A stretch of 64,000 nucleotides of DNA. It comes from Sphingobium sp. SCG-1 (GTDB lineage Bacteria > Pseudomonadota > Alphaproteobacteria > Sphingomonadales > Sphingomonadaceae). Below are positions 1 through 8,285 of the stretch, piece after piece. Where the stretch lies: assembly GCF_002953135.1 (NCBI RefSeq), contig NZ_CP026372.1, forward strand, positions 1,178,001-1,242,000. The letters are read 5' to 3'. The notes under the pieces are model-generated. The model saw only the letters and a program-made list of their open reading frames with translations. It searched no databases and was not told the DNA's origin. Made by a program: the position numbers and the translations under genes. How positions within the stretch are numbered: position 1 is the stretch's first letter; every line of letters begins with the position of its first letter.

Positions 1-1020
1 CAGAAATTCGATGTGGTCACGGGCGCACAAGCTAAAGCGCCTCCCGGCCCGCCAAGCTATACCAGCGTGTTCGCCAAAGCGCTGATCGCCGAGGGCCTGA
101 ACGACGATCGCATTTGCGCGATCACGGCAGCGATGCCTGCCGGTACGGGCCTCGACAAGTTTCAGGAGGCTTTCCCCTCACGCACCTTCGATGTCGGAAT
201 CGCCGAACAGCATGCGGTGACCTTCGCGGCGGGTCTCGCGGCACAGGGCATGCGGCCATTCTGCGCGATCTATTCGACGTTCCTTCAGCGCGCATACGAT
301 CAGGTCGTGCACGATGTCGCGATACAGAATCTGCCGGTGCGTTTCGCGATCGACCGGGCGGGTCTCGTCGGCGCCGATGGCAGCACCCATGCTGGCAGCT
401 TCGACGTGACCTATCTCGCGACGTTACCGAACTTCGTCGTAATGGCGGCGGCGGACGAGGCGGAGCTGGTGCACATGGTGCACACGTGCGCACAGCACGA
501 CAGCGGCCCAATCGCGGTGCGCTATCCGCGTGGCAATGGCACAGGTGTAGCACTACCGAAAACGCCGCAATTGCTGGAGATCGGCAAGGGCCGCATCGTC
601 CGGGAAGGCCAGAAGATCGTCATCATGTCGCTCGGCACTCGGCTGGAGGAAGCGCTGAAGGCGGCGGACCTGCTGGAAGCCAAGGGGCTGTCCACCACCG
701 TTGCGGACCTCCGATTCGCTAAGCCCCTCGACGAAGCCATGATCCGCAAGCTGCTGGCGACGCATGAAGTCGCCGTGACAGTGGAAGAGGGCGCTGTCGG
801 TGGCCTTGGCGCGCATGTGCTGACGCTGGCGAGCGACCTTGGCCTCACAGATTCGGGATTGAAGATCCGCACCCTGCGGCTGCCCGACATCTTCCAGGAT
901 CAGGACAAGCCCGAAAAGCAATATGCCGATGCGGGTCTGGATTCCGCCGCTATCGTGAATACGGTCCTGACTGCACTGCGCCATAACAGCGCGGGCGTAG
1001 TCGGCGAAGCGCGGGCCTGA
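1..1020 (+). CDS. dxs: 1-deoxy-D-xylulose-5-phosphate synthase, C-terminal part
   Basis: Thiamine-diphosphate enzyme that condenses pyruvate and glyceraldehyde 3-phosphate to DXP, the first step of the MEP isoprenoid pathway, in the cytoplasm. The reading frame is open from base 1 to the stop at 1018-1020, so the 5' part lies outside the window and the ATG at 13 is internal. What remains is the pyrimidine-binding transketolase domain (IAEQHAV motif for the cofactor glutamate, then a DGSTHAGSFD segment typical of Dxs) and the C-terminal transketolase domain (GALGAHV-like region near EEGAVGGLGAH). The family is usually about 640 residues, so roughly the last half is present. No good terminator follows. 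Confidence 0.95.
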   Translation, partial: QKFDVVTGAQAKAPPGPPSYTSVFAKALIAEGLNDDRICAITAAMPAGTGLDKFQEAFPSRTFDVGIAEQHAVTFAAGLAAQGMRPFCAIYSTFLQRAYDQVVHDVAIQNLPVRFAIDRAGLVGADGSTHAGSFDVTYLATLPNFVVMAAADEAELVHMVHTCAQHDSGPIAVRYPRGNGTGVALPKTPQLLEIGKGRIVREGQKIVIMSLGTRLEEALKAADLLEAKGLSTTVADLRFAKPLDEAMIRKLLATHEVAVTVEEGAVGGLGAHVLTLASDLGLTDSGLKIRTLRLPDIFQDQDKPEKQYADAGLDSAAIVNTVLTALRHNSAGVVGEARA

Positions 1021-1080
1021 GCGGTTGACGCGCCCCTTTGTGGGCGGCTAGGCGGACGCCTTTCCAGCAGGATATGACCC

Positions 1081-1383
1081 ATGAACGATACGCCTGAAAC
1101 GCCCACGCCCGAAACGGCCCCGATAACCGACACGCCGCCCGACCGCCTGTCGACCAACCCGCGCAGCCCCCACTTCGACATGGACGTGCTTCAGCGCGGC
1201 ATCGGTATCCGGTTCAAGGATCGCATCCGCAATGACGTGGAAGAATATAGCATTTCCGAAGGCTGGATTCGCGTAGCGGCGGGCAAGACCAAGGACCGCC
1301 ACGGACAACCGCTGACCATCAAACTGTCTGGCGAAGTAGAAGCCTGGTACGAAAATCCGCCTGCGCAAGAGGCTTCGGAATAG
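1081..1383 (+). CDS. DUF3297 family protein
   Basis: Small cytoplasmic protein of 100 residues. After a proline- and threonine-rich N-terminus of about 25 residues comes the conserved DUF3297 core: PPDRLSTNPRSPHFD, a RGIGIRF segment, NDVEEYSISEGWIRV and GQPLTIKLSGEVEAWYE. The family is widespread in proteobacteria and has no assigned function. It lies 60 bases after dxs on the same strand and faces the minus-strand CHAP gene directly, with one base between the two stops. Start ATG at 1081 is the only sensible one. Confidence 0.85.
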   Translation: MNDTPETPTPETAPITDTPPDRLSTNPRSPHFDMDVLQRGIGIRFKDRIRNDVEEYSISEGWIRVAAGKTKDRHGQPLTIKLSGEVEAWYENPPAQEASE

Positions 1384-1384
1384 T

Positions 1385-2038
1385 CTATTTCAGCCGCGCG
1401 GCCCGTTTCACGTCGCGGATGATGTCGCTCAAGGTGCGCTCGTCTCCGATCCGGCTTACATCCGCATAGGCCAGGCGGGGTCCGGCCTTGCGGAGCGGCA
1501 AGTCCTCCGCATCATCCGGGAGCGGCATGGCCTTGGCTAGGCGTACGCCGCTCATACCCCTGAACGGATTGAGGCGCGCTTTCTCGCTATAGATAAAGCC
1601 GTAAGTCGGGTTGATACGCGCGCCCATCTGGCCGGTGGGCGTATGCCAAACGCGCACCGCGCTCCAGTCGCCTTCTTCCGACACGTCGATGGCGCGGACG
1701 TCTTCTTCGATAGCGCCCGGCGTCGACCAGTTCGCATGCCGGATCAGCACTTCGCGATCCGACAGCACCGCGCTCACCACCGCGACATGGCCAAGCTGCA
1801 TGGGTCCATAAGGCTGGAACGCCAGCACCGCGCCCTTACGAGGAACATGCCCGCGATCATAATGTCCGGCCGCCTGCGCCCACCATGTCCACGCGTCACC
1901 ATACAGCGTCACGCCCGAAACCACACGCGAATAGGGCACGCATTGCAGAATGTCGGCGGCGCGCAGCGGCATCGCTATTGAAATGGCAAGGCTCGTCGCC
2001 AGCAGCCAAGCTGCGGCTTTGCCCCGAAGCTGTCCCAT
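1385..2038 (-). CDS. CHAP-domain secreted protein (amidase/peptidase-like), copy 1
   Basis: Predicted exported cell-wall amidase/endopeptidase-like protein of 217 residues. An N-terminal signal peptide (residues about 1-27, hydrophobic LLATSLAISIAMPLRAA) precedes the CHAP fold. The likely catalytic triad is visible: Cys in the ILQCVPYSR segment, His in QLGHVAVVS and Asn in IRHANWS. An AGGATC stretch just before the ATG could serve as ribosome binding site. The C-terminal 60 residues are an extra tail absent from the neighbouring paralog. It sits downstream of copy 2 on the same strand and is clearly homologous to it, so the pair is a tandem duplication. Substrate is unknown. Confidence 0.8.
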   Translation of the reverse strand: MGQLRGKAAAWLLATSLAISIAMPLRAADILQCVPYSRVVSGVTLYGDAWTWWAQAAGHYDRGHVPRKGAVLAFQPYGPMQLGHVAVVSAVLSDREVLIRHANWSTPGAIEEDVRAIDVSEEGDWSAVRVWHTPTGQMGARINPTYGFIYSEKARLNPFRGMSGVRLAKAMPLPDDAEDLPLRKAGPRLAYADVSRIGDERTLSDIIRDVKRAARLK

Positions 2039-2125
2039 ATGTGATCCTGAAAACCGTAATCACCCACTGGGGACGGTTATGTCAGGAAATGCCTAGCAAC
2101 CGGTTAAGCATGTCGGGGGACGGGA

Positions 2126-2641
2126 TCAGCGGAAGGTGGCGGGAACCTGCGCCATGGCAATCTGCACCGGCTTTTGCTCGGGTGCCGGCGCGGAGGCGTA
2201 GATGAACCCGCGCGCTGCATTGGAACGCTGGCCCAGATCGCCGATGGGTGCATACCAGACCTTGACGTCGCTCCAGTCGTTATTGGGGGACACGTCCACG
2301 GCGCGAACATCATGCTCGATACCGCCGCGATAGGACCAGTTGGCGTGGGTAAGCCGCACTTCGCGATCCGAAACGACCCGACTGACCATGGCGACATGAC
2401 CGGCGGGCATCGAACGGCTGGAGGCAAAGGCGAGGACTGCGCCGACCCGTGGCTCATGCCCGCGATCATAATGGCCGCTGGCCTGGTTCCACCAATCGGC
2501 AGCGCGGCCGAAAAGCTGAATTCCCGAAATCTGACGCGCATAGGGTGCGCACTGGAGCGTGCCTGCCATGGCCGGAGCGTTCGCCGTAACCAGGCCGAGT
2601 GCGACAATCAGCGCGAAAGCCGCGCGAAACAAACCTTGCAT
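2126..2641 (-). CDS. CHAP-domain secreted protein, copy 2
   Basis: Shorter paralog (171 residues) of the CHAP protein downstream. It has a signal peptide (residues 1-26, ending in APAMAG), then the CHAP core with candidate catalytic Cys (LQCAPYAR), His (AGHVAMVS) and Asn (THANWSY). The two copies share long blocks such as GHYDRGH, GAVLAF and SDREV. The C-terminus is short, with a proline-rich linker. A long hairpin ends five bases before its start codon and would enclose the only purine-rich ribosome binding site, suggesting translational control. The role is probably envelope peptidoglycan processing, but this is inferred from the family only. Confidence 0.8.
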   Translation of the reverse strand: MQGLFRAAFALIVALGLVTANAPAMAGTLQCAPYARQISGIQLFGRAADWWNQASGHYDRGHEPRVGAVLAFASSRSMPAGHVAMVSRVVSDREVRLTHANWSYRGGIEHDVRAVDVSPNNDWSDVKVWYAPIGDLGQRSNAARGFIYASAPAPEQKPVQIAMAQVPATFR

Positions 2642-2646
2642 TATAT

Positions 2647-2689
2647 GGGCGACCCCTCGCTTCGTTGAAGCGCTTAGAGGGGATCGCCC
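2647..2689 (-). promoter_or_regulatory. Leader hairpin covering the ribosome binding site of CHAP copy 2
   Basis: On the transcript of the minus-strand CHAP gene, an outer stem (GGGCGA/TCGCCC and CCCCTC/GAGGGG, one unpaired base) encloses a perfect inner stem (GCTTC-gtt-GAAGC on the plus strand) with a five-base asymmetric bulge. The 3' arm contains GAGGGG, the best Shine-Dalgarno candidate, and ends five bases before the ATG. Pairing was read by eye. It has no T tract, so it is not a terminator. An RNA thermometer or ligand-responsive leader is possible. Confidence 0.5.
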
Positions 2690-2786
2690 GATACGGCGCT
2701 ACACCGCTGCGGCGAGGCGTTGCCACGACGGGGCGTATAGATCGAAGTGCGTGGAACCCTTTTCAGGAGTTAATGGGGGCCGACTC

Positions 2787-3104
2787 TCACGGCCCTTCGT
2801 GCAGCGGATCGGTGCCAGGCTCAGGCGGCTCGTTGGACATGGAAGCAGTATGGTCATGTGGCGCGTGCCCCAGCGCCGCCCCGATCATCCTCTCCCAGAC
2901 GACCGGATCGCCTGCCGCAGCCATGGCTTCATCGGGTTCTCTCAAGGTGCGGAGAACGGCCAGGGCGTCGCTCCGATAGTTCGGCCAAGCATCGTCAACA
3001 TCCGGCGCGGCGGACGATTCACGACCCGCCGCATTAATGCTTAGATGTTGCCCTGCAAGTACGCGGGCGATCCGCTCCACTACCGCCGTTTTTGACACAT
3101 TCAT
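2787..3104 (-). CDS. Hypothetical protein, 105 residues
   Basis: Not recognised. A small soluble protein with no signal peptide or membrane segment. The N-terminal half (KTAVVERIARVLAGQHLSINA, then a WPNYRSDALAVLRTLREP segment) looks helical and resembles small sphingomonad proteins of unknown function; the C-terminal 25 residues are polar, with HAPHDHT. The gene stands alone on the minus strand between the CHAP pair and another small minus-strand gene. The start could also be one ATG upstream in another frame, so the N-terminus is uncertain. Confidence 0.5.
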   Translation of the reverse strand: MNVSKTAVVERIARVLAGQHLSINAAGRESSAAPDVDDAWPNYRSDALAVLRTLREPDEAMAAAGDPVVWERMIGAALGHAPHDHTASMSNEPPEPGTDPLHEGP

Positions 3105-3201
3105 TGCTTAAGCCCCTGACTGCGCTAGCTCTTGTGTTCTGGCCGCCATGGTCATCCTCAAGCCGCCGGGAGTCAAGTCTCATCCCGAAATGGGCGGCAC
3201 A

Positions 3202-3441
3202 TCAGGCGGCTTGCTCCATCGGGATGATATCGCCGCGTCCATTGGAATTGGCTATCATCGGCATGGCCATAACCAACGGCTGCATCTCCAGCTTCGCTTG
3301 GGGATATTGATAGAAAGCGCCGCTTCCCTCGTCCCAGAATCCGGCACCGATCTTGTTGGCGGTCTTCTGCGCAGCTTCGATGCTGGGATACCATTTGCCC
3401 GTCCGTGTGGGCGTCACATACCGATACATAGTCATGAGCAT
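3202..3441 (-). CDS. Hypothetical small protein, 79 residues
   Basis: Not recognised. The protein begins MLMTMYRYVTP, with two further possible start methionines, and contains an aromatic-rich middle (WYPSIEAAQKTANK, GFWDEGSGAFYQYP). No membrane segment. The amphipathic pattern and lack of overlap with any better frame support a real gene, but no clear ribosome binding site is visible. Function unknown. Confidence 0.45.
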   Translation of the reverse strand: MLMTMYRYVTPTRTGKWYPSIEAAQKTANKIGAGFWDEGSGAFYQYPQAKLEMQPLVMAMPMIANSNGRGDIIPMEQAA

Positions 3442-3601
3442 CTAAATACCGATCGCTGCCATCGGTTCCGCGCCTCTGCGATGGATTGCGCCACTGTCGG
3501 TCGAGCTGTTTCGACGGAGGATTTCGCAGCGGCGGAACGCGCTGCCGAAGCCCGTAACGCAGGAACTGGCACTATCGCGGTGAAGTCGCTATTTGTCATG
3601 G

Positions 3602-4630
3602 ATGACGATCTCGCCTGAAAAATTACATGCTCTTGTCGCCGCGGTTTTGAAGGACGATGCCGCGCCCGCGATCTCCGATCTGGCATTGCCGGGGGGCGTG
3701 CCCGACAGCGGTCCAAAGACAGTCAGCCGCGCCGAGTTCGCCGTGGCGATGAACGTGGCGCTGCATTGGGGATTACTGGCGCGCGTGCCGACGGCAGCGG
3801 CCTATGCAGCGGATTGCCGGGCGGCGGGGCGGAAGATCATACTCGATCATGGTGCGCTGCGCACGGTCATATTGCCCGGCCATGCGCCCACTGGCGCCGT
3901 TCCCGCCGGGGCGGATGCCTTCGCCCGCATTCTCGAACCGCTGGGCTATGTACGCGCGGACATCTATCCGCTCGATAGGCTGCGGATGACCGGATATGCC
4001 TGGTGCCATAGCGCGTTTCCGGACAGCATCGCGCAATTCTTCATCAGCGAACTGCATGTGGATCGGTTCGGCCCCGACTTCGCGGCGGCGGCCAAACGGA
4101 TTTTCGGCACGACGCGGGAACCGCTTACCGCCGACGCGCTGGCGGTGCTCGATGAGTTTGCGGAGCGGGGCGAGGTTGCGCTAAATCGGGCCGCCGCGGC
4201 CTTGCCCGCCATCGTCGGTGCTTTCGACCGGCATCACGACGTGCCGAGCCTGTCCGACTATGAAACGCTGAAAGCCGCCAGCGCCGAAGCCGCCTGGATC
4301 GCGACCGAGGGTAATGCCTTCAACCATGGCACCGACCGGGTGAGCGATGTCGAGGCAGTGGCCGACGCACAGCGTGCCGCTGGCCGCGCCATGAAGGACC
4401 GCATCGAAGTATCGGGCAGCGGACGCGTGCGCCAGACGGCGTATCGCGCCGACTGGGTGGAGCGTTCCTTCGTCGGAGAAGACGGCGCTGCTGTGACGCT
4501 CTCCGTGCCAGGCTCCTTCTACGAATTTATTGATCGTGAAGTTGACCCATCAAATGGTCTTATCGATCTCAAATTTGACAGTGGCAACGCGCAGGGCATC
4601 TTCAAGATGACCGCGTCGCTGGACGCCTGA
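3602..4630 (+). CDS. DUF1338 / HglS-type 2-oxoadipate dioxygenase/decarboxylase-like protein
   Basis: Non-heme Fe(II) enzyme family; the characterised member HglS converts 2-oxoadipate to D-2-hydroxyglutarate in lysine catabolism, with YdcJ as the E. coli relative. Family hallmarks are present: LDHGALRTV near residue 83 (candidate metal His), an EPLGYVR..YPLDRLRMTGYAW block, AQFFISELH, and the GNAFNHGTDR block carrying a second candidate metal His, with a likely Glu ligand in the FYEFIDRE segment near the C-terminus. The length of 342 residues is somewhat shorter than HglS (about 460). ATG at 3602 is preferred over the TTG nine bases upstream. No other lysine-degradation gene is nearby, so the substrate is uncertain. 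Confidence 0.75.
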   Translation: MTISPEKLHALVAAVLKDDAAPAISDLALPGGVPDSGPKTVSRAEFAVAMNVALHWGLLARVPTAAAYAADCRAAGRKIILDHGALRTVILPGHAPTGAVPAGADAFARILEPLGYVRADIYPLDRLRMTGYAWCHSAFPDSIAQFFISELHVDRFGPDFAAAAKRIFGTTREPLTADALAVLDEFAERGEVALNRAAAALPAIVGAFDRHHDVPSLSDYETLKAASAEAAWIATEGNAFNHGTDRVSDVEAVADAQRAAGRAMKDRIEVSGSGRVRQTAYRADWVERSFVGEDGAAVTLSVPGSFYEFIDREVDPSNGLIDLKFDSGNAQGIFKMTASLDA

Positions 4631-4636
4631 CCCCGA

Positions 4637-5599
4637 TCAGACGCCGGGGACGGACAGCAGCTTCGCCTCATCCTTGATCCGGCTGGCCTGCGCGGGATTG
4701 GCGGTGATCGCGTTCTTCGCCGCCTGCGTCGCTTGCGCCGTCTGACCCAGCGTCATGCGGCTGCGCATCAGCATGATCCAGCCATCGACATTTGTAGGAT
4801 TGGCCTTGAGCTTGCCGTCTAAGCTGGCGACCATGCCGTCGATCATCTGATCCTGCTGACCTTTGGGTAGTGCAGAGGCGGCCTGCATTTGATCGCGCGT
4901 CGGGCCAGGAATCGCCGCCGTCGCGACCGAGGGAATTTCAGAATGCGGCGCGCTCGGCTTGATGCTGGCGAGTTGTTGGGTAACATCGACTTTGTGGATG
5001 CGGCCGACCTGCTCGATGGTACGGCGCAGGTCCGCTTCCCAAGGTGCGCCGCTCGGCGTCTCCTTCAACAGCGCGACCCAGTCGGCGATCGCGCCCTTGT
5101 GGTCGCCCTTCAGATCCTTGGCGACGGCTAGGAAATAGCGTGCGCGCGGTTCCTTCGCATCCAGCGATATCGCCTTGTCGAACGCCGCCGCCGCCTCGGC
5201 AGGCATCGGATCGGTGGCGCTGCCCATCACCAGCGCCTCGCCCAAAGACGACCAGAATGTCGCATTGCCCGGCACCAGCGCCGTCGCGCGTTTGTAGGCG
5301 CGTGCCGAATCGGCATAACGGTTCGCTTCAAAATAGGCCCAGCCGAGCATCTGCCACCCTTCGGCGTCCTTCGGATTCGCGCCGACGCGGTTCTGTAAGT
5401 CCTGAATAATGGCGGCTGGATCGGCCGGAGCAGCGGTCTGCGGTTCGGAAGCCGCTGCTGTGGGCGTAGCGGAAGGGTCGTGCGATTCGCGGGTTACGCC
5501 ATAGGCGACGGACACCAGCGCGATCACGCCGGCTCCGATCAGCAGCATCCGTCCCGTGCGACTTCCCGCGCCGCCGGGCGCCTTTGCAACTTCCGTCAT
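4637..5599 (-). CDS. TPR cytochrome c-type biogenesis protein, CcmI/CycH-like
   Basis: Membrane-anchored periplasmic TPR protein of 320 residues. One membrane segment (about residues 18-35, MLLIGAGVIALVSVAYGV) is followed by a low-complexity linker and TPR repeats (about residues 68-190, with GWQMLGWAYFEANRYADSARAYKRA), the pattern of the CcmI C-terminal domain that presents apocytochrome c to the haem ligation machinery. A second small TPR unit lies near the C-terminus. Start chosen at MTEVAKAP because GGAGGGG lies eight bases upstream. It is divergent from the multihaem electron-transfer genes starting at 5740, which fits a role in their haem attachment. No other ccm genes are present, so it could also be a generic TPR protein. 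Confidence 0.7.
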   Translation of the reverse strand: MTEVAKAPGGAGSRTGRMLLIGAGVIALVSVAYGVTRESHDPSATPTAAASEPQTAAPADPAAIIQDLQNRVGANPKDAEGWQMLGWAYFEANRYADSARAYKRATALVPGNATFWSSLGEALVMGSATDPMPAEAAAAFDKAISLDAKEPRARYFLAVAKDLKGDHKGAIADWVALLKETPSGAPWEADLRRTIEQVGRIHKVDVTQQLASIKPSAPHSEIPSVATAAIPGPTRDQMQAASALPKGQQDQMIDGMVASLDGKLKANPTNVDGWIMLMRSRMTLGQTAQATQAAKNAITANPAQASRIKDEAKLLSVPGV

Positions 5600-5739
5600 T
5601 GAAATCCCCTCCACATGCAACTTGCAGTCTAGCGCGACGCGAAGGAAATGGTAGAGTGCCGCCACGGTTCGCACCCGTATGCCGCTAAATCGACCGGGGG
5701 AAAGGTCGGGAGTGGCAAACAGAATCTTGGGGGATAACT

Positions 5740-8283
5740 GTGGGCAACCGCGTGCGCATCGCTATTGTGGGATCGGGGCCGGCCGGGCTGAGCGCCGCCG
5801 CGCGTGCCGCAGGTCTGGGTCTTTCGCACGTCCTCCTCGAAAAGACCGACCACCTTTCCGATACGATCTACAAGTATCAGAAGGGCAAGCACGTCATGGC
5901 GACGCCGAGCCAGCTCGTCCTGCGATCCGACTTCGATTTCGACGCGGGCAAGCGTGAGAAGATCCTGGGCACCTGGAACGATCAGGCGGCGGGGCAGGGC
6001 ATCAACGTCGCTTACAAAAGTGAAGTGAAAGCCATCGAAGGCACTGGCGATCCGATCCCGGGTAGCGTGCAGAAGATCGTCGTCCGCGCCCGCGACGGCA
6101 GCAGCGAAACGCGCGAGAAACAGCGCCACGCGCCCCCTTACAAGATCACGCTGACCAACGGCGAAGAGTATATCGCCGACGCCGTCATCATGGCGATCGG
6201 GACGCAGGGCAATCCGAACCTGATGCGCTGTCCGGGCGGCGACTTGCCCCATGTCCAGTATCAACTTGATGATCCGGCCGAATATAATGACGAGCATATC
6301 TTCGTCATCGGCGGCGGCGATGCGGGCATCGAAAACGCGCTTGGTCTGGCAGCGGACGAGGCGCAGGGCAACATCGTCAGTCTGATCAACCGTGGCGCGG
6401 AATTTTCGACTGCCAAGGGCGCGAATGTACAGGCCCTGATGGCGGCGGGCGCTGCCGGGCGTGTCAGCATCCTGACCGAGAGCACCACGTCGAAAGTCGA
6501 GCAGGGCTTCATCACCGTCGATACGCGCGATGGCGAAGTGCGCCTGCCGTGCGATCGGATCATCGCGCGGATGGGTTCCGCGCCGCCGCGCAGCTTCGTT
6601 GAGGAATGCGGGATTGAGTTCACGAGCAACGACCGGCTGGCCTTCCCCAAATTGTCGCCTGTGTTCGAGACGACCGCGCCTGGCATTTTCGTGATCGGCG
6701 CGCTCGCCGGTTATCCGTTGATCAAGCATTGCATGAATCAGGGCCACGACGTTGTTGAGTTCATCAACGGCAACACGACGCTGAAACCCGCAGACGAACC
6801 GATCCTTGCCGCCAAGTTCAAGGATTTACCGGGCAAGAAGAGCGTGGACGAATGGCTGGAGTTCCTGCGCACCAACGTCTCGATCCTCGAAGGCCTGTCG
6901 CCGCTCCAGATGCGCGAGTTCATGCTCGACAGCGAAGTGCGCGCCTATGGCAAGAACCAGGTCATCTTTGAAAAGAACGATCCGGGGTCTTCGCTGTTCG
7001 CGGTCGCCGATGGGCAGGCGCTGGTGGAAGTGCGGGCGGAAAGCCCCGCCATCACCGTGCCAATCGAAAAAGGCTCGATCTTCGGCGAAGTTGGCTTGAT
7101 CTCCGGGCGGCGGCGCGGGGCTACGGTGCGCGCGGGCGAAAAGTCGATCATGGTGGAAGTGTCGCGCACGGCGGCGCTGAAACTCATGTCCTCCGTTCCC
7201 GCCGCCAAGCGCGCGGTAACACGCATCTCGACCGAGCGGCAATTGCTCCAGATGTTCGGCGCGGGCCTGACCCCTGCCGACCTTACCGAGGTGCTCGACA
7301 CCGCCGAGATCATGACGGTGAAGGCGGGCGAGTTCATCATCCGTGAGGGTGAGCAGGGCGACGACATCTTCGTCATCCGCGTCGGATCGATGATCGTCGA
7401 GAAGATCGTCGGTGGAAAGCCCGTGTTCCTCTCCTATCTTCCCGCAGGCAGCTACGTCGGCGAAATGGCGCTGATCGGCGGCGGACCTCGCACCGCCAGC
7501 GTCAAGGCGACGGTGAAGTCCGAAGTCATCAGGCTGAAGGGCGAGGCGTTCCGCGCGCTGATGGAAGCCAAGCCCGCACTGCTGGAACGCGCCCGGCGCG
7601 ACATGGCCGCGCGGCAGGACATCAACGCCTTCGTCGAGAGCCGCAAGGACAGCTTTTCGACCGTGGTCGATATGTATTCGCAGACGGCCAAATTCCTGGT
7701 CGACAATGGCATCGGCGAAGCGACTGACGTGCTGTTGATCGACGAGCATCTGTGCGTCGGCTGCGACAATTGCGAGAAGGCGTGCGCGGACAGCCATGAG
7801 GGGCTGTCACGGCTCGATCGCGAAGCAGGCAAGACCTACGCGCATCTGCATGTGCCGACGAGCTGCCGCCATTGCGAGCATCCGCACTGTATGGCCGACT
7901 GCCCACCCAACGCCATTCATCGCGGCCCCGACGGCGAAGTGTTCATCGACGACACCTGCATCGGCTGTGGCAACTGCCAGCGCAACTGCCCCTATGGCGT
8001 AATCCGCATGGACAGCGTGCCGCCCAAGAAGCCGGGCCTCCTAAGCTGGATGCTGTTCGGCGCAGGGCCGGGGCCGGGCGAGCCATCGAAGAAGTGGCGC
8101 TACAAAAATGCCGAACCGGGCGTCGAGAAGCCGAAGAAAGCGATCAAGTGCGACATGTGTTCGGGGATCGACGGTGGCCCTGCCTGCGTGCGCGCTTGCC
8201 CGACTGGCGCCGCGATCCGCGTATCGCCCGAAGACTTCTTGAGCGTCGCACGGCTGGAACGGATCACGGGGGATAGCCGCTGA
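5740..8283 (+). CDS. FAD/NAD(P) oxidoreductase fused to two cyclic-nucleotide-binding domains and a 4x[4Fe-4S] ferredoxin domain
   Basis: Cytoplasmic 847-residue fusion. Residues about 1-360 form a thioredoxin-reductase-like flavoprotein: GxGxxG at 11-16 for FAD, a second GGGDAG motif near 191 for NAD(P), and a GALAGYP segment near the end of the FAD fold. Residues about 385-490 and 508-620 are two CRP/PKA-type cyclic-nucleotide-binding domains, each with a phosphate-cassette-like block (GSIFGEVGLISGRRRGATV; GSYVGEMALIGGGPRTASV). Residues about 665-825 are a ferredoxin domain of the DmsB/NrfC kind with four cysteine groups (CVGCDNC, CRHCEHPHC, CIGCGNCQRNC, CDMCSGIDGGPAC). Likely role: NAD(P)H oxidation with electrons passed to the cytochrome b and multihaem proteins encoded next, gated by cNMP. 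GTG start; the electron acceptor is inferred. Confidence 0.85.
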   Translation: MGNRVRIAIVGSGPAGLSAAARAAGLGLSHVLLEKTDHLSDTIYKYQKGKHVMATPSQLVLRSDFDFDAGKREKILGTWNDQAAGQGINVAYKSEVKAIEGTGDPIPGSVQKIVVRARDGSSETREKQRHAPPYKITLTNGEEYIADAVIMAIGTQGNPNLMRCPGGDLPHVQYQLDDPAEYNDEHIFVIGGGDAGIENALGLAADEAQGNIVSLINRGAEFSTAKGANVQALMAAGAAGRVSILTESTTSKVEQGFITVDTRDGEVRLPCDRIIARMGSAPPRSFVEECGIEFTSNDRLAFPKLSPVFETTAPGIFVIGALAGYPLIKHCMNQGHDVVEFINGNTTLKPADEPILAAKFKDLPGKKSVDEWLEFLRTNVSILEGLSPLQMREFMLDSEVRAYGKNQVIFEKNDPGSSLFAVADGQALVEVRAESPAITVPIEKGSIFGEVGLISGRRRGATVRAGEKSIMVEVSRTAALKLMSSVPAAKRAVTRISTERQLLQMFGAGLTPADLTEVLDTAEIMTVKAGEFIIREGEQGDDIFVIRVGSMIVEKIVGGKPVFLSYLPAGSYVGEMALIGGGPRTASVKATVKSEVIRLKGEAFRALMEAKPALLERARRDMAARQDINAFVESRKDSFSTVVDMYSQTAKFLVDNGIGEATDVLLIDEHLCVGCDNCEKACADSHEGLSRLDREAGKTYAHLHVPTSCRHCEHPHCMADCPPNAIHRGPDGEVFIDDTCIGCGNCQRNCPYGVIRMDSVPPKKPGLLSWMLFGAGPGPGEPSKKWRYKNAEPGVEKPKKAIKCDMCSGIDGGPACVRACPTGAAIRVSPEDFLSVARLERITGDSR

Positions 8284-8285
8284 CC

